From assembly GCA_023525715.1 (NCBI GenBank), contig CM042012.1:35636651-35700650 (forward strand): 64,000 nt of DNA, written 5' to 3'. Positions within the stretch are counted from its first letter, which is position 1, and each line of letters begins with the position of its first letter. Under the pieces are notes generated by a model, which saw nothing but the letters and a program-made list of their open reading frames with translations, made no database searches and had not been told where the DNA came from. This DNA comes from Cichorium intybus. Its lineage: Eukaryota; Streptophyta; Magnoliopsida; Asterales; Asteraceae. The translations under genes were made by a program, and so were the position numbers. Below, one piece after another: positions 33,836 through 43,422 of this stretch.

Positions 33836-35842
33836 ACTTACTGGTCAATCCTACAGGACCCGTGTTAGACCTACACGACCCGTGTAGCTGGGTCTGGCCA
33901 GAAACTTGCAGTTTTTCGGTTTTAAGCTTTATGGTTTGGGCTTTGGGTCCTTGTTTTAATGCCTATCTTTGGGGGATGTTTTAAATAAGATTTTCATTAT
34001 ATTAGGGAGTTAAGGACTTCATTTTGATTGGTGGATGATTGTTCCTTCTTAGTTCTAAAAGAGTATTTATAGTGCGACTTTTAGATGAATAGAGTATGAT
34101 ACCTTCCATTCTTGTCTTGTAGGAAGGAGATGTTCGGTTATGACTTGGAGGTGAGACTAAGGGCTTGAGCTAGCACTCAACTAAGATGATTTGATGTATG
34201 AGATGATGTCTAAGAGCGCCTCCAAATGCATCAAACCCGCGTGTGGAGTTAGTGTTGACTCGTCAGTTGACCTTGGGTGAGTTTATCGGAGTACACATCC
34301 TTCCTACTATCTTTTGTGTGTGTTATCAATTACTTTTCATGCATCTTATTATGTGCAATGTGTTATATGATTACTACTTGTGCATTGCATGAAAATAAGT
34401 TTCTAAATATGGGTTTAAATAAAGATAATAATGATGTTTTAAAAGATGTTTTGAGCATCTTATTTGTGCATTGCATTGCATACAGGATGAGATTGACTGT
34501 GTGAGCCCTTGAGACCGAGTTTTGCCCTTTTCTCATTTAAAGAGGGTGAGTATGAGTATGAGTTTGACCCTTTTCTCAATTAAAGAAGGCGAGTATGAGT
34601 TTTACCCTTCTCTAAAATAATGAGGGTGAGGAGAGTTTGTTCCCGACAATAGGGAACCGCATGAGGGAGTTGCTAATCCTCATGGGGCTAGTGTGATGGC
34701 CACTAGTTCTGGTTTATCCTATACGAGGATCAAGTGACATGCTTTGTGCGTGTCATTTTTGAACTTAGGTAGGTGCCATTGACGTGAGTTGGACTTTTAT
34801 GAGATGGATGTGGGTTGGGATAGTTGCATCATGCATTGCATTTGCATATCATAACGATCTGTTTTGAGTAAATCCTTATGATGTTTTAAATAACTTTTGA
34901 AGTGTGTGTTAAAACTATTTTTGGGGGTTTGTCCCGAGTGTGGTAGTTCACTACCCATTCGAAATGGGTCAACCTCGGGTAAACTCAATAGGCATTTCAA
35001 TTGCCTAACTTATTTTGATGTGTACTCAGGTTGAGAAGTTTAGATGACTTTAGAAGAGCTGGACGTTTAGAAGGCCACGATGTGTGTGGTATCATTTGAG
35101 CTGTGTAATAGTATTTGAATTGTTACAACCTCGCTATTTTATAAACTAAAATGTTTTATCTAAAATGGGACCAAACGATGTTTTCCGCAACATAAACCTA
35201 AATTATTTCTCATTAAACCCCATGTGTTTTATAATGGTTTTGAAAGAAAATGACTTATTTGAAGATGTTGAAACTAAAATTTTCACTAAAGGATAATTTT
35301 ATGGAATAATGATGATAAATCATGGGTCAAAATGATGTTTTATGAAAAGCCTTAAGCGAGGGTGTTTCACATGCAATTTGCTTTTTTAAATTTTACATAT
35401 GCTCCTTCCACATAGAAAAGCATAGCAATTTAAATTAATATACATACGGTGATAAAAGAAATTTTAATTAATATCAAGGTTGTAAATATAAACTTTATTG
35501 GTTGTATGAATTATTAGGGTAATATCCTTGTACGAATTATCTTTTCACATACATTCTAAACTTTTTTGGCTGTATGAATTATCAGGGTAATATCTAGGTG
35601 AGATTATCACGAAGAAGTTGTCTTATCATGGTGATTACTTGTATGAATCTTCTCCTAAGGTATCCAATATTGCAATAGCTTCATCAAAAGCCTACCAGAT
35701 CACAAAAACCCTCGTTAGAATGCTATAATAATAAAGTTTTGAGACTCATTAGAATGTTATAATAATAGAGATTGTAGACAATACAATATAGAATTATGAG
35801 ACCTGTAAAATCAAACCATCACAAAGCCATAGGAGTGGTTGT

Positions 35843-36363
35843 TGTTGAAGACCCAACATAAATTTAATAGACTGTTGAGAACATTTGTGATGATGTGCTG
35901 ACGTATCCGAAGTCCCCCTCTTGAAGACTGTTGAAGTATGAAACCCCTAAGTGAATAAACAAGAGAAGACCCCAAAGTCTGAAGACTCCGAAGTGCTATG
36001 CATGAAGGATCCGAAGACTTCACAGCCTGTCTATCTGTCTTTTGTGTGCACGCGTATAGTACAATACGTGTTGCATGAATCTTCTATCCTATTGGCTAGT
36101 ACACTGATAGGATATTCTCTGTAAAAGTTGTACTATTGGTATCACTGATTCAGTATAAATATCAGTGATACCATGTCGTGTAGAATGTGAGATTACGAGC
36201 AATTGTATGTCTACCAAATAGAAAACCCAATTGTAAAACCAAAGATCTAATCAAGCATTCGGCACATGTTATTCATATCACCTTGTTCATTTAACTTTTT
36301 TGCATTATCATTGTGTGATTGATTTAACATTAGTCTCAGTTCATCTATTAACTTAGTTCAACA
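35843..36363 (+). repeat. 5' LTR of copia element F (521 bp)
   Basis: TGTTGA ... TCAACA ends. It holds several TCCGAAG motifs (35908-36015) and a promoter with two inverted repeats. Confidence 0.85.
36085..36173 (+). promoter_or_regulatory. Promoter of LTR F: two inverted repeats, TATA box in the second
   Basis: First inverted repeat: TATCCTAT (36085-36092) and ATAGGATA (36107-36114), with a CCAAT-box-like ATTGG at its edge. Second: perfect 12-bp arms TGGTATCACTGA (36137-36148) and TCAGTGATACCA (36162-36173) enclosing 13 bases that contain TATAAATA (36154-36161). Confidence 0.85.
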
Positions 36364-36372
36364 CCCAACAAG

Positions 36373-36384
36373 TGGTATCAGAGT
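36373..36384 (+). promoter_or_regulatory. Primer-binding site of element F
   Basis: TGGTATCAGAGT lies nine bases after the LTR end, complementary to the initiator Met-tRNA 3' end. Confidence 0.9.
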
Positions 36385-36530
36385 AAGTCAGCTCAAAAAC
36401 CCGTTGATAGAGTTCGAATTAATTTGCTTCAGTTCTAGAATTGAATCGATTCTCACTTCTAGCCTTCCACAACTGTTGCAAATCTCTATTACCCATTTTT
36501 ACTGAAAAGATCCAGTTGAAATACATCAAG

Positions 36531-37009
36531 ATGAATGATTCCACAGCAACTTATGCCAATATGCTTAACTATGCAAACCTCATCGGTTCTGCAACAAAGG
36601 CCCCTATTCTAGTAACTTCTTACTATGATTACTGGGCTGGTCGAATGTAGGATTATCTTATTGGACTTGACAAAGATCTATGGAGGTCTGTGACTGAAGG
36701 TCCACACACAGACATTGTTGGTCGATTCGTTGTTCCTGACGGAGAAGAAGCCGTTGTCCTTAATGCTGCTGACATGAAGAAGCTTGAAAACGATGAGAGG
36801 GCCATGCGTGAACTAAGAAGTGGCTTGGGTCCTGATGTCAGTCACCACATTGCTAATGTGAAATCTGCAAAAGAGATGTGGGACAATCTCGAACTCCGTT
36901 TCGGAGGAGACAAAATCCTCCATACTAGCAAAGTTCAAGAAATCCTTGCGGACTTCGGGAACTTTAAGCAAGAAGAAAATGAGTCCTTAGAAGCCTGTTA
37001 TGAACGTTT
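36531..37009 (+). pseudogene. Gag of element F, first part, cut by insertion of E
   Basis: The start chosen is the ATG at 36531, shortly after the leader; the upstream in-frame Met at 36441 lies in leader-type sequence. A TAG at 36648-36650 interrupts it. The rest reads as a copia gag domain (YDYWAGRM before the stop; LRSGLGPDVSHHI, AKEMWDNLELRFGG after it). The frame runs to 37009, where gypsy E starts, and resumes at 46098 in the same frame if E and one TSD copy are removed. Confidence 0.88.
37005..37009. repeat. Target-site duplication of element E
   Basis: CGTTT at 37005-37009 and 46098-46102, directly outside TGTGACATCC... and ...GGGGTGTGACA. It shows E inserted into the gag of F. Confidence 0.9.
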
Positions 37010-39683
37010 TGTGACATCCACCTAAAATGGATTCGGGTCAACCCAACCCAATTGGAAATCTAATAAACCCTAATCGAGATTACTTGACGCTAATAGGATC
37101 AAAACTCATACACTACGTTATAAATTGATGTTAATAGCAATATAGCATAGTATAACGTTATAACTATAATCAAATTAAATTATGATACCATATTATAATC
37201 AAATAAAAGTATAATTCTCTAATTAAATTAAAAGAATCAAACTTGAATGCTATAATTAAACTTCAAATCAAAGTAGATTGTTATAATCAAATAATAACCT
37301 ATTTTTTATAAAACTCTATTTTTATAAACACTACATTAAATTTTATAAAAATCTTAAGATGCTTGTGCTAGTGGAAAATTATGAAGACCACCAAAAGCCA
37401 AAAGATATTCCCATGGTCTCCCACTCACACCTCCCATCATCTTTCCTTTCCTTTTTCTCTCACCACATTATTCTCATCACCACTCAAACCCTCTCTATTC
37501 TTTCTCTCACTCTCAATCTCGAAATTTCTCCAAGAAAGCTTCATTTTTCAGCCAAGAACAATCCCTCATACTCAAATCTTCATCCCTCTTGAAGCATTCC
37601 TCAAGGTATGTTGTTAAAAGTTTCAAATTCATACATGAAACAAATTAAATCCACCAAAATATCTAAAACTCATTTTATGTATAAACCTGATTTTTCTCAG
37701 AATTCCATTAATAAAATAAGAAGTTCTGGAAATTTTCAGAAATTAACTCATTTTTATCGAATTATTATAATTATTGCACTAAAATAGGGCAATAATTTAT
37801 ATAAAATACTTTTTGTATTCAATAAATTCTGAGAACATTATGGGATGACCCATAAACTGAGAAAACATAATTTATAAAGTTTCATGCATTTATATTACTG
37901 TTTGATGCTTATTTTGTATTTTATTTTGTTGTAGATAAATAAATTGCAAAATATAGTTATGTATGTTAAAAACTAGATTTTATATTTTTCACACCTTATT
38001 CACATATTAAAGACTCCATGACTAAATTTACAGATTTTTGTAAGAATGTTTCCTTATTTTTCCTGATTTAATGTTTATTTAATGCTTTAAATTGATAATA
38101 AATAGCTACACATGTCCAAAAATTATAACACCTTATCATAATATCATATATAACATGGTAATCATAAATAAAAAGTCTAATTAATTTCTCTTAATATTTT
38201 CCTATTATTTATGATTTTATTGATTAGTTAATAATGAAAAACATAAGAAATACTTCCCTTAGTCCAAAATATACAAAATATTTACAGTAGGCTCAATATA
38301 ATGTTAGAAAACTATGGTTAAGTTTCCAGAATTTTTAGGGATCATTTATTATTTTTCCCGAATTTTGTTGTTGTTTAATCATTAAAATACTAAATAAATA
38401 CTAAAGCAGTTAAGAAAAATATGAAAATTTTACAGTAATTACTATTTTATGAAATAATTATTTTCTGATAATTTCAGAATGTTTCATTATTGTTTAGTAT
38501 TTAAAACCATTTTCCTAAATATCTAAGCATGTAAAAAAGCATTTTAATGATTATTTCATATAAATAATTGTTTATAATATATAAAATCTGTAAATACTTA
38601 TAATTTTACTAGTTATTATTTTAATAAGAAATTATTAAAATATTTCCTAAAGTGAAAAGATAAATTAATAATCCAAAGTAATTAATTCAATTTAATATTC
38701 ATTTAACATATGAATACATTAATATTCAAATCAAAATGGATTATTGTTAATTCATCTAATATAAGAATATGTGTCTAATTATTTTTATTAATACTCCATT
38801 CTCGTTTATCGATTCCTAAGCCAAAACTATTAATTATATTAGGTTCTGCGTCATTTTGACCCGAGTCGTCTTTCGTACGACACGCGTATTCCGTTTGGAC
38901 TAATGTGAGTAATCTACCCCATATTTTATAATTTTCAATACTTTTGGGGTGTATCATGTGGTTCTAATATGTTTTCAACTTCATTTTATTATTTTATCAC
39001 AATTGAGACATTGTTGGGACATTTATATTTGAATCATTATTTGTATAATTATTGTTTGTTTACGCTACATGTACTTGTAGTGCATTATCATTTTTAGTCT
39101 AATCTCCATGACTATGCCCGTATTCTTGAGGTACGTTATGGACAATAATAGCGCTATTGGGTTGACCACCCCGCCTTGGGACGCTAAGGTGATTGATTGC
39201 ACGTGGTTGAGTGTGTATGATGATTAGATGCTCCATCCTATATATATACTTATATGTATATATAGGGTGAGGACTTATTGTTGTTGTTATCATTTGTTAA
39301 TCAATTTTTGATTTATAAATTGTTATCTCAATAACACTTGTTTGCCAACTTCAAAAGAAAACAAATTTCAAATTATTCAAAGTCACAATTTTCGTTAATA
39401 AAACTAGATTACTCACCAACTCTCGTAGTTGACCTGTTTTTACCCATGATGCAGATTTGAAGAATGAAGTTGATGAAAAGTAGGGTGTACCTTAGAAACC
39501 CACAATACTATTTAAATTTCATGTAATAAATGTTGTTGTATTTGGATTTGTATTTGTATGTTGTGGATTTTGTTTGCATACTTAGTACTTAATTGAATCT
39601 AATCATATTATAACATAGTTGTCATGAGACTTTGAACAATATATCACGCCTTGATCGATTCCGTCACGGATCGGGGTGTGACA
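37010..39683 (+). repeat. 5' LTR of element E (2674 bp)
   Basis: TGTGACATCC ... GATCGGGGTGTGACA. By eye only about a dozen differences from the 3' copy, including one- or two-base changes in homopolymers, so insertion is recent. The ORFs at 37359-37617 and 39099-39293 appear in both LTR copies and look non-coding. Confidence 0.93.
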
Positions 39684-39686
39684 GAT

Positions 39687-39700
39687 TGGTATCAGAGCCC
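39687..39700 (+). promoter_or_regulatory. Primer-binding site of element E
   Basis: TGGTATCAGAGCCC, three bases after the 5' LTR, complementary to initiator Met tRNA. Confidence 0.92.
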
Positions 39701-40816
39701 TTGACTATAGGGAATTAGGTTAATTGCCTTGACCTAGTCTATAGCCTCTAGGGTCCTCTCGTATGCTAGTTTATAAAATGCACACACAACTGCATGCAAT
39801 TCGCACTTAGAAAATTCTAGGAATACCTTTGTGTGCTAATTGCTCCCTTATGTGCTTACGTATTACTCATGACACTTATATGTGTGCATACACTTGTAAA
39901 TTTTCTCTTCTTTCTCTGAAAATCACACACATACTCAAGTGGTTTCAAAAAAAAAAATTATACATATATAATCCTTAGAACTCATAGGAAATTCCAAGTC
40001 ATCCACTCTAGTTGGGTAGGATCATAGTAATGGACGCGTAGTAACTGGAAGGGGGAGGTGCCGGTAGCCCGAAAGTCCTGACTAGGTAAGCATTCGTATA
40101 CATCCCAATCAACCGAGGGACCAGTTTGCTTACCTGGGGACGAAAGGCGAGAGTTCCCAAACCTACAGGCCAAAGCGCGTCATTCACATTACTTTTGAGC
40201 CATCAAAATACCCGACCTTATCAAACGTATCCGAAAGGATACACTCTAAAATGGCCAACTCATTGGACTATTAAGTTCCCTAATGGTCCTAGAAGTGGGA
40301 AAAACATGTGAAAACTTAGTATTATGGGGGCCCACGCAAATGCTACATGATTCACATTTAATACCCATGGAAAGCCCAGAAGGTGCCCAATACAATGATA
40401 TTTTTATAAAGTATAAGTACAAGTACATACATACTAGAACAGTGTCATAACCAAAACAATACAAGAGTAATAAGATGAGTTGAACACTACGAGTAGGCCT
40501 AGATAGTTATGTAATCATATCTAGGATAAATAGAGCCTGATCAACTCTATTGGTCCAAGGTATGACTAACATGTGTTTAGGAATAATTGTAGTGAACAAC
40601 AAGTCTAAAAACTTATCAATAACCATATACAAATAAACTCTAAAACAGAATACAAATCTAAAATACTATAAGAGTATTTTATAATACTATAGAACCATAC
40701 ATCTAGACATTTTATGTACATGTTATACCCCTACCCTTACATGGTCGATAATATCTGACCAATAACTATTATCGAAAACCTACAATCATTCCATCTTTAA
40801 TCTCAATAGCACAAGA
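39701..40816 (+). other. Untranslated leader of element E
   Basis: About 1.1 kb between primer site and gag start with no recognisable gene. It presumably holds packaging/dimer signals, which may explain why a non-autonomous element kept it. Confidence 0.6.
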
Positions 40817-41020
40817 ATGCCACCTTGTCAAAGTAACCAACATACCATCACACCATCAACAGATCGACCGATGACTCCACTGGTGGACACCGTTATATTT
40901 CATGTCGTTGTGGCAGCCGCCATGACAAACATTAGCATTAATGGCATAAACGGAAACAGGAACGGTACCAACGGTTTCATTAGACTAATGTTGGAATTCA
41001 ATCTGAACGCCGAAAGCAGG
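40817..41020 (+). pseudogene. Gag N-terminal fragment of element E
   Basis: Begins MPPCQSNQHT and continues through an Ala- then Asn/Gly-rich stretch (NGINGNRNGTNG), as in Tekay-type chromovirus gag starts. Homology ends near 41020, where antisense RWP-RK gene sequence begins, so only the first ~65 codons remain. The open frame runs to 41062 into the foreign DNA by chance. Confidence 0.7.
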
Positions 41021-41029
41021 CTATCTCAC

Positions 41030-42468
41030 CTGTTAAGTCTTCTGTTTTCTCTTCACTTATGATCTTGAGAAAGTCAGGGTTAAAACCACTCATATCAGAA
41101 TTAGAAGGTACTTGACTTGGACCTTCCTGAAGAATAGGAATGGTCATACCTTCTATCATAGGATGTGAAATTTCATCATTTACATTCTCAAGTAAATCAA
41201 GATTCATATCTTCCTGTTCTAAGAAACTCCAATCTTCATCAAAAAGTACTTGACTTGGACCTTCCTGAAGAATAGGAATAACCATACTTTCTATTATAGG
41301 ATGTGAGCCTTCATCATTTACATGCCCAAGTAAATCAACATCTATAGCAGAACCGGATGGCAAAGATTGCTGCTGTACATGGGTCCCTGATGAAGTTTCC
41401 TCCATCTCCTCGGCCTTTCGTTTCCTGTAAACATCTCTAAAGACAGCTTGCCTAAATTTCTTTGTGGTATCAGTCATCTTCGAACTGGAACCCTCGAATA
41501 TTGCTTTTTTCTCATTTTCTATACCAAGTATTACGTCTGCTTCATTAGCAATATTATTCAATTCCTGTTACATAAATATCTTCAGTCAATACAATCTCAT
41601 GGTACTAAAATTTTGAAAAAAAAAATGCAATTTTTAACCTGAGTATTGTTAATAAGAGTTTCTAGACTCTTAAGCTGTCTTCGAGGCCATTTTGGTATTC
41701 CTAACTCTCTACAACGATTCTTCAACTGGGTTGATCCAATGTTGAGTTCCTTTGCAGCTTCCAAAAGAGGCTTGTTAAAGTGCTGAGTTATTGCTTCCTT
41801 ACTTAATGGCTGTCTAGAACCACTTCCACTGCCAACTACTGTGGTTCTTGGACTCAAAGAATCAAATCCGGTTGTGCTATTGTCATTCAGGATCAATTGA
41901 GCATGATCCTGACCAAAGATAAACTTTGGTGCAATAACATTAGTATCTGACGTCGACAGTAACTGTTGATTTTCAGCTATGAACCCAGGGTTTTGAAATC
42001 CCTCTAGATTTCTTTGAATCATCTGAAGGTGATTCTGGTATTGAAAACCTCCCTCAAACTCAGGATTCATTCCAACACTATCATTATGAATCACCTGTAG
42101 TTGATTGTCATTCTGTATGCTAGCCATGAATCCTTGATTCATGGGGATAATCTCACTATTCGTTAAGTGCTCGTCCATGAATGGATTGTAATCCGTTAAA
42201 CTATCTATAAGTGGATCTATAAAAAAAAAAAAAAAAATTAAACCATCTACAGTAGATGCGACCTTTCGACTACCCAAAGTGCTATTTTTTCAACATTCAT
42301 TGCTTAACTCCGATAAGGACAGGGAAAACGAAAAGACTCTTTATAAAAAAAATTTCTCCTGAAAGTGGAAATAATTCAAAGAACATTTAATTAAATAATA
42401 TCATAATAATGGATTAGAACCTACTCACCTGGCGTATATACAGCTCGTGGTCCACCTGTATCTTGCAT
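41030..42468 (-). CDS. Captured RWP-RK (RKD-like) transcription-factor gene, partial, three exons
   Basis: Three exons join in one open frame on the minus strand: 42468-42429, 42216-41639 and 41564-41030, with GT-AG introns (donors GTGAGT and GTTAAA; acceptors TTATAG and AACAG). A further GTGAGA donor at 41029 suggests a missing last exon. Exon 2 encodes the RWP-RK domain (residues about 150-203: LSKEAITQHF ... LNIGSTQLKNRCRELG ... LKSLETLI), a DNA-binding domain of plant NLP/RKD regulators. Exon 3 has the RKD-type block TTKKFRQAVFRDVYRKRKA and a 46-residue tandem repeat. RKD proteins act in egg-cell and early-embryo identity. Oddities: the signature reads KWPRRQ rather than RWPxRK; only about 95 bases of upstream DNA remain, so the promoter is probably lost; the start ATG is uncertain. 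Family assignment is strong; function here is unknown. Confidence 0.85.
41109..41384 (-). repeat. 138-bp tandem duplication within exon 3 of the RWP-RK gene
   Basis: Two units of 138 bases encode VNDE-SHP-IE-M-IPILQEGPSQV repeats (46 residues apart). DNA and protein are both close, and the frame is preserved. Confidence 0.85.
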
Positions 42469-42512
42469 ATTTTATTCCTTTTATGCGTATCAGCTATAAA
42501 ATGACATTACAA

Positions 42513-42563
42513 ACATACATACATATACATACATACATATACATACATATATACATACATACA
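42513..42563. repeat. (CATA)n-rich microsatellite at the right junction of the captured gene
   Basis: Irregular ACATACAT/ATACAT array ending exactly where integrase coding resumes. It may mark where template switching or end joining took place. Confidence 0.85.
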
Positions 42564-43372
42564 GTACCGCCTATCATCCTCAGACCGATGGTCAATCTGA
42601 GAGGACAATTCAAACACTCGAAGATATGTTGAGGGCGTGTGTCTTAGATTTCGGAGGAAACTGGGACTCTCATTTACCGTTGGTGGAATTCTCCTATAAT
42701 AACAGTTATCATTCTAGCATCGGGATGCCACCATTTGAGGCATTGTATGGCCGTAAATGTCGATCTCCTATTTGCTGGCATGAAATTGGGGAGTCTCACG
42801 TAATTCGCGCAACAGTGGATTCTCCAATCGTTGGTCCTGAGCTTATCCAGGAAACAACTGACAAAATCACTCAGATTCGCAATAACCTTCTCACAGCTCG
42901 TAGCCGACAAAAGAGTTATGCCGACAAGCGACGCAAACCGCTTGAATTTATCGTGGGTGACATGGTCATGTTAAAAGTATCCCCATGGAAAGGTGTGGTT
43001 CGATTTGGACGCAAGGGTAAATTGGCACCACGCTACGTAGGCCCGTTTAAGATCCTGAAAAGGATCGGACCAGTAGCCTATGAGTTGGATCTACCAACAG
43101 AGCTTCAGAAAGTTCACCCACTATTTCATATAGCTAACCTCAAAAAGTGTTTAGCAGATGAGAACCTTCATGTTCCTCTCGAGGATATCCAAATTGACGA
43201 GACAATGCAATTTATCGAGAAACCCTTGGAAATTGCCGACCGGAAGGAAAAGCAACTCAAAAGAAGTCGCATTCCCCTGGTCAAGGTCAGGTGGCAGTCG
43301 GCACGTGGACCCGAGTATACATGGGAGCGTGAGGATCATATGCGTACCAAATACCCGCATCTTTTCTCTTAA
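42563..43372 (+). pseudogene. Integrase C-terminal half with chromodomain, element E
   Basis: Starts abruptly in the catalytic glutamate motif (STAYHPQTDGQSERT) and is then open to LFS-stop at 43370-43372 without a break. The GPY/F region (VGDMVMLKVSPWKG, PRYVGPFKIL) and the chromodomain-like end (VKVRWQSARGPEYTWERE) are intact. The N-terminal zinc finger and the two catalytic Asp residues are missing. No frame damage is visible, in contrast to element A. Confidence 0.9.
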
Positions 43373-43386
43373 GGTACTTTCTTATT

Positions 43387-43422
43387 AAATTTCGGGACGA
43401 AATTTCCTAAAGTATAGGAGAC
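43387..43422 (+). promoter_or_regulatory. Stem-loop and polypurine tract of element E
   Basis: AAATTTCG-GGA-CGAAATTT (43387-43405), then AAAGTATAGGAGAC before the 3' LTR. The stem-loop lies after the stop codon of the integrase ORF (43372), so it is not coding here. Confidence 0.85.

Larger units (their letters stand above)
31631..35369 (+). mobile_element. Gypsy-type solo LTR 'C' (3739 bp including an insertion)
   Basis: TG...CA ends with a matching 5-bp TSD and no primer site or coding region next to it, so it is a solo LTR left by LTR-LTR recombination. Removing the 756-bp transposon and its TSD copy leaves about 3.0 kb. It carries ACACGACCCGTGT-type palindromes before a TTTTAAATAAG TATA-like site near 33980, and hairpin-forming repeats of the type CCCTTCTC...GAGGGTGAG at 34510-34640. 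Confidence 0.85.
30777..35842 (+). mobile_element. CACTA-like DNA transposon fragment, hosting solo LTR C
   Basis: The terminus CACTATAACAAAATG is followed by many subterminal repeats of the ACACTTTT type (30840-31200), as in plant CACTA (En/Spm) elements. On the minus strand near 31530-31630 a short charged segment (QKELQEDHARQN) resembles the coiled tail of plant CACTA proteins, though weakly. Sequence resumes after solo LTR C at 35375. No opposite terminus is seen before copia F begins at 35843, so the fragment is truncated. Confidence 0.55.

Noticed and set aside
37359..37617. Overlapping ORFs conserved at 43656-44006
   Set aside because: Conservation is explained by LTR duplication in element E; the content is low-complexity and pyrimidine-rich.
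40998..42277. RWP-RK gene as an intact resident host gene interrupted by a retrotransposon
   Set aside because: Gag start and integrase end of one gypsy element flank it in the correct order between matching LTRs with a TSD, and its promoter and last exon are missing, so capture fits better. Still worth checking against the parent gene.
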